The notes under the pieces: model-generated
What the model saw: only the letters and a program-made list of their open reading frames with translations
What the model was told of the DNA's origin: nothing
Databases searched by the model: none
Translations under genes and position numbers: made by a program
NCBI GenBank assembly: GCA_002162795.1
Contig: MAAY01000027.1
Location: 1-40,346 of the forward strand
DNA: 40,346 bases
Origin: Rhodobacterales bacterium 56_14_T64
GTDB lineage: Bacteria > Pseudomonadota > Alphaproteobacteria > Rhodobacterales > Rhodobacteraceae
Direction: 5' to 3'
Shown here: positions 9,101-16,664 of the stretch, piece by piece
Layout of the letters: each line of letters starts with the position of its first letter
Numbering within the stretch: position 1 is the stretch's first letter

Positions 9101-9202
9101 GTCGAGCCTGAGCCGGTGCTGGTTGCGGCAAAGGAGGTCGCTCCGAAACCGGAAGAGCCACCTAAGCCCAAACGTCGCGGCTGGTGGTCGTTGGGCAGCT
9201 GA
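6191..9202 (+). CDS. rne: Ribonuclease E
   Basis: The main endoribonuclease for mRNA decay and rRNA/tRNA processing and scaffold of the degradosome (1003 aa). The N-terminal S1 domain (from about residue 35) is interrupted by an acidic, Ala/Glu/Val-rich insertion at about residues 100-300. The catalytic core then continues with Asp514 (AIDVNSG) and Asp557 (VIDFIDMDE), whose 43-residue spacing equals that of the E. coli pair D303/D346. The Zn-link is CPSC (Cys615, Cys618). The C-terminal third is low complexity: arginine patches (KRKRRRRRRRSGK and RTRTRRSRSRGGK) separated by long Glu/Ala/Val tracts, likely disordered RNA- and partner-binding regions. Start 6191 has AAGGA upstream. A strong terminator follows. 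Confidence 0.97.
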   Translation: MAKKMLIDATHAEETRVVVVDGNKVEEFDFESENKRQLAGNIYLAKVTRVEPSLQAAFVDYGGNRHGFLAFSEIHPDYYQIPVADREALMEEERVYAEAMRAKDDAKDDEDDNKSSKPRRTRSRSRTKAEGVKSKDAVETKEVDLPSTEISGMETIDLSDESDSVDVLDVAEGSSPMETVTETPVEVPNDDQAEVEATTEATAEAVAETAVDTVIIIDEAVVAPVAEETTSEAEAQDAAPADAAAEVEPTEAKEPGDEEPDAEDQRADAISKDSSIESVADEDDSEDIRPRRKPRPRRYKIQEVIKVRQVLLVQVVKEERGNKGAALTTYLSLAGRYCVLMPNTARGGGISRKITNAVDRKKLKEIANEIDVPTGAGLIVRTAGAKRTKAEIKRDYEYLQRLWEQIRELTLKSIAPAKIYEEGDLIKRSIRDLYNRDIDEVFVEGERGYRIAKDFMKMIMPSHAKNVKRYNETLPLFARFQVESYLGGMFNPTVQLKSGGYIVIDVTEALVAIDVNSGRATKEGSIEDTATKTNLEAAEEVARQLRLRDLAGLIVIDFIDMDERKNNAAVEKKIKDKLKTDRARIQIGRISGFGLMEMSRQRLRPGMLEATTQPCPSCHGTGLIRSDDNMALTILRQIEEEGTRNRSREVLVRCPVSIANFLMNQKREHISQIESRYGMSVRIEGDPHLISPDFTLEKFKTATRAVPVAAAPVVSVDTSLMAQVDADEAEANDEDVVVEATEVTENPDVVEGSEEDVKPKRKRRRRRRRSGKSENGENGSEEGSETNAEGAANGDAPSEADATAEVTTEGELPAEEETKPKRTRTRRSRSRGGKAKADAAENEAAPSAEGLAEVPSAEAGEVEQPVVASAEPETASVTAEPAADAAEALVEAESVAETVAEAAAETTEAEVAVDAPEIAVETVDVLAAPEAAAPEVEVVAEPAEAAALETVEVAPTAPVVEPEPEQAAAEVEPEPVLVAAKEVAPKPEEPPKPKRRGWWSLGS

Positions 9203-9211
9203 TAAGAACAA

Positions 9212-9241
9212 AAAAACGCCGGGGGAAACTCCGGCGTTTTT
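9212..9241. terminator. Bidirectional terminator between rne and the TusA-like gene
   Basis: ACGCCGG and its complement CCGGCGT form a 7-bp stem (9216-9222 with 9231-9237), preceded by an A-run and followed by a T-run. It can therefore end transcription from both sides. It lies directly after the rne stop; the converging minus-strand gene ends about 115 bases further right. Confidence 0.85.
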
Positions 9242-9356
9242 CATTTGTAGCGAAAATAATTTTGCGCGCATGAGCCGTCGCCGGTGCACACGGAGTGCAC
9301 GCAAAGCAACCCCAGTTTTGCGTCGATCTGCGGGGGATCGTAGAGCGGGCTTTGGG

Positions 9357-9590
9357 TCAGCCAGCTTTGCGGATCAAATAGACCTGATGGTCTTCTGCAT
9401 CGCTCATCCCAAGAAAGTCGTGCCCGGTCTCGTTGCAGAAATGCGGCACGTCGATCACCGCAGCCGGGTCATCAGCCAGCAGCTGAAGAATCGCACCAGC
9501 GGGCAGCGGCTTAAGCCGTTTGCGGGCCTTGAGCACGGGCAGGGGGCACAGCAACCCGATGGCATCCACTGTTTCGCAAATATCAGTCAT
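9357..9590 (-). CDS. TusA/SirA-family sulfur carrier protein
   Basis: A 77-aa protein with the family core GLLCPLPVLKARKRLK: the CPxP motif with the sulfur-carrying Cys lies near residue 12, and the fold ends with the usual strand HQVYLIRKAG. TusA-like proteins accept persulfide sulfur from desulfurases and pass it on for tRNA thiolation, molybdoenzyme or sulfur-oxidation pathways; which one applies here cannot be told. The ATG at 9590 (MTDICETVDAIG) gives normal length. An upstream in-frame ATG at 9626 would add 12 residues. No partner tus genes are adjacent. It is divergent from ccdA. Confidence 0.82.
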   Translation of the reverse strand: MTDICETVDAIGLLCPLPVLKARKRLKPLPAGAILQLLADDPAAVIDVPHFCNETGHDFLGMSDAEDHQVYLIRKAG

Positions 9591-9683
9591 AACTGCCAGA
9601 TATGACGGAAAATTCATCCTGTCCACAAGGATGTGACCAGCTGTCCTCGTGACCTTTGAAAACAGGTGCGTTATGGCAGGTTC

Positions 9684-10436
9684 ATGTTTGGTATAGAAAT
9701 CATCGATGCAGGCTTACTCCCTGCCATGCTCGTGGCGCTGATCGCAGGATTGATCAGCTTCCTTTCGCCCTGTGTCCTCCCCATCGTGCCACCCTATCTG
9801 GCCTATATGAGCGGGGTCTCGATCGGCGATATGCAAAGCCCCGGTGTCGCCCGGCGCAAAGCCATAATAGCGGCGCTGTTCTTTGTCATGGGTCTGTCCA
9901 CCGTGTTCTTGCTGCTGGGCTTCACCGCCTCGGCCTTTGGTGCTTTTGTGCTGCAAAACCAAGAGCTTTTCGCACAGGTGTCAGGTGTGGTGGTGATCAT
10001 ATTTGGTCTACATTTCCTGTCTGTGTTCCGCATTCCGATCCTGGATCGCGAGATGCGAATGGAAGCTGGCCAATCTGGCGGATCAGCTGTTGGCGCCTAT
10101 GTTCTGGGCCTTGCCTTTGCCTTTGGCTGGACTCCCTGTATAGGCCCACAACTTGGAGCCATCCTGTCACTTGCCGCATCCGAGGCCTCGGTGGCCCGTG
10201 GCACCCTTTTGCTTGGCATCTACGCGCTTGGCCTAGGTGTTCCGTTTCTGTTGGCTGCGATTTTCCTCAGCCGCTCAATGGTGCTGATGAACAAAATGAA
10301 ACGCCACATGGGGTTGATCGAAAAAGTCATGGGCGCGTTGTTGTTGCTGGTCGGCGTGATGCTGGTGACCGGGCTGTTCTCCACCTTCTCGTGGTGGCTG
10401 CTTGAGGCCTTTCCGGCGCTGGCTGCATTAGGGTGA
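9684..10436 (+). CDS. ccdA: Cytochrome c biogenesis protein CcdA (thiol-disulfide membrane transporter)
   Basis: CcdA carries reducing power from cytoplasmic thioredoxin across the inner membrane to periplasmic thioredoxin-like proteins used for cytochrome c haem ligation. The 250-aa protein has six hydrophobic segments and both signature cysteines: Cys in FLSPCVLPIVPPYLAYMSG near residue 30, and FGWTPCIGPQLGAILSLA near residue 150. The ATG at 9684 is preceded by GGCAGG. A GTG at 9666 would add six residues with no membrane role. The gene stands alone; no ccm genes are nearby. Confidence 0.93.
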   Translation: MFGIEIIDAGLLPAMLVALIAGLISFLSPCVLPIVPPYLAYMSGVSIGDMQSPGVARRKAIIAALFFVMGLSTVFLLLGFTASAFGAFVLQNQELFAQVSGVVVIIFGLHFLSVFRIPILDREMRMEAGQSGGSAVGAYVLGLAFAFGWTPCIGPQLGAILSLAASEASVARGTLLLGIYALGLGVPFLLAAIFLSRSMVLMNKMKRHMGLIEKVMGALLLLVGVMLVTGLFSTFSWWLLEAFPALAALG

Positions 10437-10530
10437 GACCAAAGGCGCCGCAGGGCTCCTTTTTCTTTGCCTGTGGGGACTTACTCTTGCCGGAATGTCT
10501 CGCTACCTTGCAGTCATGATATGAGGGTAA

Positions 10531-11796
10531 ATGATTTTGGGTCGGGCAGACAAAGGTTCTGAGCACAGCCGTGTGGCGCGGCGGCGGGTGTTTTATATCC
10601 CCGGCTATGACCCGATTCCCCCACGCCGTTATCGCGAGTTGTATCGTAAAGAAGGGGCTGCCCAGGCTGAGATTTCGGGCTATGAAATCAACCTGAAAGC
10701 CAAACAATCAAAAGTGGGGCCCTACGGCTGGCATGTGCAGGCTACCATTGAAGACGCTGAAGTTGTCGCCGATGTCGAGGTGCTGGTCTGGTCGGATATC
10801 GTGCGCGACAGCATGGAGAATTCGATTCCAGGCACATACTGGCAACTGGCCCGCACGGCCTGGACCTATATCTCCACTGGTACGCTGCGCCGATTGATGC
10901 GACTGCGCAAAGGCCCGGTGATTGCCGCGCTGTATCCGGTGGGCATGCTGCTGGTGCAGGCGCTATTGGCGGCGCTGCTGGTCTGGGGCGTGGTGCGTGC
11001 TTTGTCCGCCGTTGCCGGGGCCTTATCCCTATCCGGACTGCTGGTTCAGCTTGGGAGCCTTGTCTTTGGATTGCTGGCAGGGGCTGCACTGATGCGCTGG
11101 TTTAAAAAAATGGACGGCAAGATCTTTGCCTATTACTTGATGCATGATTATGCCTATTCGGCTGCTTCCAAAGGAGCCAATTCGCCCGAACTTGAGGTGC
11201 GAGTGGCTGAATTCACAGCGCTAATAGGCACGGCGCTGTTGGATGACAGCCTGGACGAGGTGCTGGTGGTGGGGCATTCCTCTGGCGCGCATGTCGCGGT
11301 CTCGGTGCTGTCGGACCTGATCCGGAGTGGGGTGCCTGAAGACGGACCTCACTTGGGTTTTCTAAGTTTGGGCCAAGTGGTGCCGATGGTATCATTTTTA
11401 CCTGACGCGCATCGGCTGCGGGCCGATCTGCGATTTCTGTCGATGCGTGACGAACTGGCCTGGATTGACGTCACCGCACCGGGCGACGGCTGCGCCTTTG
11501 CGCTTTGCGATCCGGTGAGTGTCAGCGGTGTTGCACCCGAAGGCAAACGCTGGCCGCTGGTATTCTCTGCCGCCTTTACCCAAACATTAAGTCCGAAGCG
11601 ATGGGCCGAACTTCGCTGGCGGTTCTTCCGGCTGCATTTCCAGTATCTCTGTGCTTTCGATCAACCCGGGGACTATGACTATTTTAGGATCACCGCCGGA
11701 CCGCAGACGCTCCGGGAGCGTTATCAGGACCGGAAACCCTCGAAATCCCGCATTGGTAGACCGGTGTCGAAATTTACCTCGGTGGCAGCGACATGA
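10531..11796 (+). CDS. Membrane-associated alpha/beta-hydrolase-like protein
   Basis: A 421-aa protein of no recognised named family. It has FYIPGYDPIPPRRYRELY at residues 16-33, resembling the first strand and oxyanion region of alpha/beta hydrolases. Two or three hydrophobic segments lie at about 130-190. The nucleophile elbow GHSSGAH is near residue 250 (Ser as likely nucleophile) and a late CAFDQPGDYDYFRI stretch could hold the acid/His region. Ribosome site GAGGG lies just before the ATG. Its stop overlaps the P450 ATG by four bases (ATGA), so the two are co-translated and probably act on the same hydrophobic compound. The substrate is unknown; lipase/esterase activity is inference. Confidence 0.75.
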   Translation: MILGRADKGSEHSRVARRRVFYIPGYDPIPPRRYRELYRKEGAAQAEISGYEINLKAKQSKVGPYGWHVQATIEDAEVVADVEVLVWSDIVRDSMENSIPGTYWQLARTAWTYISTGTLRRLMRLRKGPVIAALYPVGMLLVQALLAALLVWGVVRALSAVAGALSLSGLLVQLGSLVFGLLAGAALMRWFKKMDGKIFAYYLMHDYAYSAASKGANSPELEVRVAEFTALIGTALLDDSLDEVLVVGHSSGAHVAVSVLSDLIRSGVPEDGPHLGFLSLGQVVPMVSFLPDAHRLRADLRFLSMRDELAWIDVTAPGDGCAFALCDPVSVSGVAPEGKRWPLVFSAAFTQTLSPKRWAELRWRFFRLHFQYLCAFDQPGDYDYFRITAGPQTLRERYQDRKPSKSRIGRPVSKFTSVAAT

Positions 11797-13142
11797 TGCC
11801 TCCCAAGCCGCCCGCTCGGCCTGACAAGGTGTCGCTGTGGCGCTATCTGCGCTTGTTTCGCCAGGATATCCTCTCGGCCCAGCCCGCCCGGTTGTACCAT
11901 GCCTGGATGGCTGAATTTCGCACGCCGTTTTTCCGATCCTTCATGATCAACCAGCCCGATTTGGTGAAACAGGTGCTCAAACAACGCCCTGATGACTTTC
12001 CGAAATCAAACCGTATTGCTGAAGGGTTGCGACCATTGCTGGGCAATTCGGTGTTCCTAACCAATGGCGAGACCTGGAAGCGGCAGCGCAGGATCATTGA
12101 CCCGGCGTTTGAGGGCGGACGCCTGAAAGGCAGCTTTCCGGCAATGCGTCAGGCGGCAGAGGCAATGGTGGAACGGTTGCAGGGACAGGGCGGGCCTATC
12201 GAGATCGAAGCGGTGACCAGTCATGTGGCCGCTGATGTGATTTTCCGCACTTTGTTTTCGATCCCAATTGAACACGAGGTGGCAGCGCAGGTGTTCACCC
12301 GGTTTCGGGATTATCAACGCAGCCAACCGATCCTTAATTTGGCAGCCTTTATCCCGATGCCGCGTTGGATGCCGCGGTTCTTTAAGCGTTCCACTAAACG
12401 GGATGCGGCTGAAATTCGCAGGCTGATCACGCAATTGACCACAGAGCGGATGCAGGCGATCAAAGATGGCACGGCGCCAGATGATCTGGCGACCAAGATC
12501 ATGACGACGGCTGATCCTCTGACAGGAGAGTACTTTGACACTGAGGAGATGGTGGATCAGGTGGCGATCTTCTTTCTGGCCGGCCATGAGACCAGTGCGT
12601 CGGCATTAGCCTGGACGCTGTATCTGATGGCGCAGTACCCGGACTGGCAGGATCGGGTGGCGGCCGAGGCCGAGGGGTTAGAGGAGCAAAGCTTTGCGGT
12701 GATGTCGAAACTACGGTTAAGCCGCGATGTTTTCCGCGAGGCGTTGCGACTTTATCCACCTGTCCCGATGATGGTACGCCAAGCCACCTGTCCGGAACAG
12801 TTTCGCAATCGGGATGTGCCGGTGGGATCGCAACTGGTGGTCAGCCCCTGGCACCTACATCGGCATGACCGTTTGTGGGACAATCCGGATGGATTTGATC
12901 CTGGTCGCTGGGGGACTGAAAACGGCAAGATCTGCCAACGCGAGGCCTATATACCGTTTTCCACCGGTGCCCGGGTCTGCCCTGGTGCCGGATTTGCCAT
13001 GGTAGAAGGGCCGCTGATCCTGTCGATGTTATTGCGCCATTACCGCATTGAAGTGGTCAAAGGGCGAGTGCCAGTGCCTGTTGCACATCTGACAGTTCGG
13101 TCCAAGGACGGCATCTGGCTGTCTCTGAGCCCGCGGCAATAG
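11793..13142 (+). CDS. Cytochrome P450
   Basis: A soluble bacterial-type P450 monooxygenase of 449 aa. Visible motifs are the I-helix oxygen-activation site AGHETSA near residue 265, the K-helix ExxR (EALR) near 315, the PERF-like region (FDPGRW) near 370, and the haem-binding FSTGARVCPG with thiolate ligand Cys396. No membrane anchor is seen. Electron-transfer partners (ferredoxin, reductase) are not encoded nearby. It overlaps the upstream hydrolase-like gene by ATGA. The substrate cannot be deduced; resemblance to fatty-acid/CYP102-like catalytic domains in the TGARxCPGxxFA segment hints at a lipidic substrate but is not proof. Confidence 0.93.
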   Translation: MMPPKPPARPDKVSLWRYLRLFRQDILSAQPARLYHAWMAEFRTPFFRSFMINQPDLVKQVLKQRPDDFPKSNRIAEGLRPLLGNSVFLTNGETWKRQRRIIDPAFEGGRLKGSFPAMRQAAEAMVERLQGQGGPIEIEAVTSHVAADVIFRTLFSIPIEHEVAAQVFTRFRDYQRSQPILNLAAFIPMPRWMPRFFKRSTKRDAAEIRRLITQLTTERMQAIKDGTAPDDLATKIMTTADPLTGEYFDTEEMVDQVAIFFLAGHETSASALAWTLYLMAQYPDWQDRVAAEAEGLEEQSFAVMSKLRLSRDVFREALRLYPPVPMMVRQATCPEQFRNRDVPVGSQLVVSPWHLHRHDRLWDNPDGFDPGRWGTENGKICQREAYIPFSTGARVCPGAGFAMVEGPLILSMLLRHYRIEVVKGRVPVPVAHLTVRSKDGIWLSLSPRQ

Positions 13143-13146
13143 TAAC

Positions 13147-13168
13147 CCGGAATTTTGGAAAATTCCGG
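13147..13168. terminator. Perfect hairpin, first of a tandem pair
   Basis: Ten-bp arms CCGGAATTTT / AAAATTCCGG flank a GG loop, starting five bases after the P450 stop. It lies between converging genes and could terminate in both directions together with its neighbour. Confidence 0.75.
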
Positions 13169-13169
13169 T

Positions 13170-13191
13170 CCGTTTTCTTTGAAGAAAACGG
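13170..13191. terminator. Perfect hairpin, second of a tandem pair
   Basis: Ten-bp arms CCGTTTTCTT / AAGAAAACGG flank a TG loop. It begins one base after the first hairpin and abuts the stop codon of the converging minus-strand gene at 13192. Its arms are A/T-rich, so it gives T-runs on either strand. Confidence 0.7.
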
Positions 13192-13419
13192 CTAGATGAT
13201 TAGGTGAACCACCTCTTGGTTGCAGAAGATAACAATTTGCCCCGCGTTTTCCACTGCATGGTAGCAACGGCGCCTCAATTCAGCCTCGAAGGCAGATCGC
13301 CCGACATAGCGTTCGATATCGCGGGTCTTGCGCCGAATGACCGCGCCATTTCGGGCTGCTTTGGAACTGAACAGTTGCTGCATCCAAGTTTCGGCAGAGA
13401 GAGGCGCAGGGACTGGCAT
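13192..13419 (-). CDS. Small conserved-looking hypothetical protein
   Basis: Read from the ATG at 13419 this is a 75-aa basic protein starting MPVPAPLSAETWMQQLFSSK, with arginine-rich helix RRKTRDIERYVGR and ending CNQEVVHLII. A start at 13500 would add 27 residues (MRVGLSDPIV...) that look less protein-like and overlap the end of the next gene upstream. I do not recognise a domain. By memory, a short protein of this kind sits after the ribbon-helix-helix gene in other Rhodobacteraceae and is often mislabelled phosphoribosylanthranilate isomerase; it has no such domain. Function is unknown. Confidence 0.6.
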   Translation of the reverse strand: MPVPAPLSAETWMQQLFSSKAARNGAVIRRKTRDIERYVGRSAFEAELRRRCYHAVENAGQIVIFCNQEVVHLII

Positions 13420-13442
13420 GGAGCAAACCTGCCCTTGCAAGG

Positions 13443-13661
13443 TTAACGGGCAGTTAACCGTTTGAGCACAAACAATCGGATCGCTGAGGCCAACCCGCAA
13501 TCTGTGCCTCGGGCTTCGTCGATTTCGGCAGCCAGCACGTTGATTGGTTGATCATCCTCTACGGCAATTTTACGGAACGCCAGCCAGAACTCGTCCTCTA
13601 GCGACACCGAGGTCCGGTGGCCGCGTAGCGTCAGTGAATGTTTGCGGGGACGGCTGTTCAT
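13443..13661 (-). CDS. Ribbon-helix-helix domain protein (RHH_4 type)
   Basis: A 72-aa protein with the pattern HSLTLRGHRTSVSLEDEFWLAF: a basic beta-strand followed by two helices, typical of the RHH_4 family of small DNA-binding proteins in Rhodobacteraceae. The remainder (INVLAAEIDEAR...ASAIRLFVLKRL) forms the second helical part. Its ATG overlaps the stop of the 58-aa gene just upstream (ATGA), and that gene in turn overlaps fumC, so all three are co-translated. The likely role is a small transcriptional regulator; the target is unknown. Confidence 0.75.
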   Translation of the reverse strand: MNSRPRKHSLTLRGHRTSVSLEDEFWLAFRKIAVEDDQPINVLAAEIDEARGTDCGLASAIRLFVLKRLTAR

Positions 13662-13834
13662 TTGTCGCGCTTGTGCCCATCTAGATCACTCTGAGCTTTG
13701 CCTCCTTGGGCGCGATCCAGTTGTTTCTCGGCTTTGCTGCGGCCAAATTTGACAACGTTTTGTTGTGCACGGGCCTTTTTCGTGGCCCGCGCTTGGTCTT
13801 TTTTGAACCGGTTTAGGTTGACCGGTTCTGCCAT
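13658..13834 (-). CDS. DUF4169-type very small basic protein
   Basis: A 58-residue gene found by reading the minus strand between fumC and the ribbon-helix-helix gene. It starts [20 protein letters not shown] and ends DLDGHKRDK. The N-terminal NLNRFKKDxAR pattern with a lysine/arginine-rich helical body matches DUF4169 proteins that sit beside fumC in Rhodobacteraceae (family memory). Its ATG shares one base with the fumC TAA, and its TGA overlaps the next ATG. Such tight packing supports it being real. The function is unknown; its charge suggests nucleic-acid or ribosome contact (inference). Confidence 0.8.
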   Translation of the reverse strand: MAEPVNLNRFKKDQARATKKARAQQNVVKFGRSKAEKQLDRAQGGKAQSDLDGHKRDK

Positions 13835-15225
13835 TACTTGGGGCCCACCATGTTTTCCGGGCGCACTACCTGGTCAAAGGTCTCGGCGTCGACGAAGCCC
13901 AGTTCAATGGCCTCGTGCTTGAGTGTGGTCTTGTTTTTATGCGCAGTCTTGGCGACCTTAGTGGCGTTGTCATAGCCGATTTCAGGCGCCAGCGCAGTGA
14001 CCAGCATCAGGCTTTCGCGCATTAGGGTTTCGATCCGGTCGCGGTCAGCTTGCAGATCCACCACCAGATTATCGGTAAAGGTCGAGGAGGCATCGCCGAG
14101 CAACTGCATAGATTGCAGCACGTTGTAGGCCATCATCGGCTTATAGACGTTCAACTCAAAGTGGCCCTGTGACCCGGCAAATCCTACCGCAGCGTCATTG
14201 CCCATAACCTGGGCGCAGACCTGAGTCAGGGCCTCACATTGGGTCGGGTTGACCTTGCCGGGCATGATCGAAGAACCAGGTTCGTTTTCCGGCAGGATAA
14301 GTTCGCCCAATCCGCAGCGTGGGCCTGAGCCTAAGAAACGGATGTCATTGGCAATCTTGAACAGCGACGCGGCGACCACTTTCAGAGCGCCAGAGATTTC
14401 GACCATGGCGTCATGTGCTGCCAGCGCCTCAAATTTATTGGGAGCCGTCACAAAGGGTAGGCCGGTGATTTCAGCCATATTGGCGGCGACCTTTTCATCC
14501 CAACCGATCGAGGTGTTCAAGCCAGTGCCAACTGCGGTGCCGCCCTGCGCCAGCTCATAGATCGAGGCCAGTGCTGTCTTAACCCGCTTAATGCCCATCG
14601 CAATTTGATGGGTATAGCCGGAAAATTCCTGGCTGAGCGTCAAGGGCGTGGCATCCTGAGTGTGGGTGCGGCCAATCTTGATAATGCCGTCGAACTCTTC
14701 GACTTTTTTCTGCATTGCCGCATGCAGCTTTTCTAGGCCGGGTAGCAACACATTATGGGCTGTCTCGGCGGTGGCAATGTGCATCGCGGTGGGGAAAGTG
14801 TCGTTGGAGGACTGGCCCATGTTGCAGTGATCATTGGGGTGAACAGGATCTTTGGAACCGATTACGCCGCCAAGGATTTCAATCGCCCGATTGGCAATCA
14901 CTTCGTTGGAGTTCATGTTGCTTTGGGTTCCAGATCCGGTCTGCCATACCACCAGGGGGAAGTTGTCATCGAACTTGCCTGCGTAGACTTCGCCTGCGGC
15001 CTGAATGATGGCGCCGCCGAGTTCACTGTCCAGTTTTCCCAGCGCAATGTTGGTCTGCGCACAAGCCTTTTTGATCACTCCCAGCGCGCGCACAATAGCG
15101 ATTGGCTGACGTTCCCAACCAATTGGGAAGTTGATGATTGAGCGCTGTGTCTGAGCGCCCCAATACTTATCTGCGGGAACTTCAAGCGGGCCAAAGCTGT
15201 CGGTTTCGGTGCGGGTCTCGGACAT
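13834..15225 (-). CDS. fumC: Class II fumarate hydratase
   Basis: FumC reversibly hydrates fumarate to L-malate in the TCA cycle; the class II enzyme is an iron-free, oxygen-stable homotetramer. The product is 463 aa, a normal length. Motifs: [34 protein letters not shown] (substrate site), [10 protein letters not shown], and the family signature [13 protein letters not shown] near residue 317. The ATG at 15225 ([16 protein letters not shown]) has GGAGAAG upstream. An in-frame extension to 15363 adds 46 non-conserved residues. It is the first gene of an overlapping minus-strand set with the DUF4169 and RHH genes, and is divergent from the secreted protein at 15427. Confidence 0.97.
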   Translation of the reverse strand: MSETRTETDSFGPLEVPADKYWGAQTQRSIINFPIGWERQPIAIVRALGVIKKACAQTNIALGKLDSELGGAIIQAAGEVYAGKFDDNFPLVVWQTGSGTQSNMNSNEVIANRAIEILGGVIGSKDPVHPNDHCNMGQSSNDTFPTAMHIATAETAHNVLLPGLEKLHAAMQKKVEEFDGIIKIGRTHTQDATPLTLSQEFSGYTHQIAMGIKRVKTALASIYELAQGGTAVGTGLNTSIGWDEKVAANMAEITGLPFVTAPNKFEALAAHDAMVEISGALKVVAASLFKIANDIRFLGSGPRCGLGELILPENEPGSSIMPGKVNPTQCEALTQVCAQVMGNDAAVGFAGSQGHFELNVYKPMMAYNVLQSMQLLGDASSTFTDNLVVDLQADRDRIETLMRESLMLVTALAPEIGYDNATKVAKTAHKNKTTLKHEAIELGFVDAETFDQVVRPENMVGPK

Positions 15226-15426
15226 CTGTCTTCTCCGTCTGGTATGCGATTGTATGCCGTTTATCCTGCATAACCCACAGGTGCAATCGGCCAGTTGCGC
15301 GCAGCATAAACGATCATGACCCAAGGTATAGGGGCTGGGAATGTGATTTTTGCGCCAAAGCATTGTCTAGCGGTGTGGGATGGCTAGAGTGGGAGTATCA
15401 TTAGGAACCAGACCCTAGGAGGTCCC

Positions 15427-15993
15427 GTGGCCCAATATCGTATTCCTCAGACAGTCGCCCGCAAAACACTACACTTGTTGTTTGCTGGGATGGCAGCTGT
15501 TGCTCTGACGGGGCAGGCTGCATTCGCGGATATTTCCCGGTTTGTTGGCAATTACTCTGGAACGGCTGAAATAGAAACACGAGCCGGTGATATTGCCTCA
15601 CGAGATATGAGTGTGGTGATCCGGGCGACCAGCGACGGTTACATCGTTGGCTGGTCTTCCACCACCGAGAAGGATGATGGTCGGCGAAAAACCAAATCCT
15701 ATGAAATTGAGTTTCAGCCAACTGACCGTGATGGCGTTTTTGCCGCTGCTATGAAACGCAACGTATTTGGTCACACAGAACAGTTGGATCCCATGAAGGG
15801 AGAGCCATATGTCTGGAGCCGAATAACAGGCGACACGTTAACCGTATTTTCGATGTTTGTGGCTCCGAATGGCGACTATGAAATGCAGCAATATGACCGC
15901 ACACTGGCCGAAGGAGGGTTGCAGCTTGATTTCAACTCCCACCGCAACGGTATTCCAACCCGGTTTATCTCAACATTTCTATCGCGCAACTAG
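15427..15993 (+). CDS. Predicted secreted protein of unknown function
   Basis: A 188-aa protein with a clear Sec signal peptide: basic start, hydrophobic core LLFAGMAAVALTGQAAF and a likely AFA-D cleavage near residue 34. The mature part is beta-rich (FVGNYSGTAEIET..., YIVGWSSTTEKDDGRRK...), fits a small periplasmic beta-barrel or lipocalin-like fold, and has no cysteines. The start is GTG at 15427, chosen because a perfect AGGAGG lies four bases before it (15417-15422). It is divergent from fumC and followed by the converging sspB. I recognise no family. Confidence 0.75.
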   Translation: MAQYRIPQTVARKTLHLLFAGMAAVALTGQAAFADISRFVGNYSGTAEIETRAGDIASRDMSVVIRATSDGYIVGWSSTTEKDDGRRKTKSYEIEFQPTDRDGVFAAAMKRNVFGHTEQLDPMKGEPYVWSRITGDTLTVFSMFVAPNGDYEMQQYDRTLAEGGLQLDFNSHRNGIPTRFISTFLSRN

Positions 15994-16072
15994 GACAAAA
16001 ATTCTGAGTTGACCAGTGATCAGGATAAGGTCTGCATCTGCCCCCCTAGGCAGGGTCCAAATACAGCGACTG

Positions 16073-16543
16073 TTACTTGCGGAAGCTGTCCAGTGAAACC
16101 ACGTCAGCGTCGGGCTTGGCATCATCCTGCGCGCCATTGATCAATTCTTCTACCGGTGCAGGAGCACTGGCATCCCCTTCGGATTCTTCATCCGCGGGTT
16201 CAAAGCGCAGACCAAATTCCACTGAAGGATCAACAAAAGTTTTTATTGCGTCATAGGGGATATACAGCGGTTCCGGGGCATCGCCGAAATTCAGCGTTAT
16301 GGCAAAGCCATCTTCGCCAACATCCAAGTTGTCGAACCAGTGCTGCATCACCACCGTCATCTCGCCGGGATAGCGATCAGACAGCCAATCTGCCAGTTCG
16401 GCATCCGGGTGTCCGGTGTCGAATGTAATAAAGAAATGATGATTCCCCGGAAGCCCTTTGTCAGCAATTTCCAGCAACACAGTCCGGATTAGACCGCGCA
16501 TTGCTGTATGCATGAGATTTCCATAGTCGATATCTCGAGACAT
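16073..16543 (-). CDS. sspB: ClpXP adaptor protein SspB (alphaproteobacterial type)
   Basis: SspB delivers ssrA-tagged and other substrates to ClpXP. The 156-aa protein starts MSRDIDYGNLMHTAMRGLIR, has the alpha-type core FFITFDTGHPDAELADWL, VVMQHWFDNL and FAITLNFG (peptide-binding strands), and ends in an acidic, Pro/Ala-rich linker followed by a short C-terminal tail (VVSLDSFRK) that in this family carries the ClpX-binding segment. Its partner RNA, ssrA, is about 3 kb away on the same strand. Confidence 0.92.
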   Translation of the reverse strand: MSRDIDYGNLMHTAMRGLIRTVLLEIADKGLPGNHHFFITFDTGHPDAELADWLSDRYPGEMTVVMQHWFDNLDVGEDGFAITLNFGDAPEPLYIPYDAIKTFVDPSVEFGLRFEPADEESEGDASAPAPVEELINGAQDDAKPDADVVSLDSFRK

Positions 16544-16664
16544 ATCATTACCCCCGTAGCCCTTGTGCCAATCATAGGGGATTCGAACAGAAACAAAAGA
16601 GGACCGGCGTAGATTTTCTGATTATCCTTCGGGCTCTATGCCGTGTCCCCCTGTGAGCCGAAGT

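Noticed and set aside
8356-9171. Long open minus-strand frames across the end of rne
   Set aside because: They mirror the low-complexity Glu/Ala/Val codons of RNase E and give Ser/Ala/Thr-only proteins; shadow frames.
9271-9302. Two GTGCAC words close together after rne
   Set aside because: Short self-complementary words with no nearby start or further copies; likely chance.
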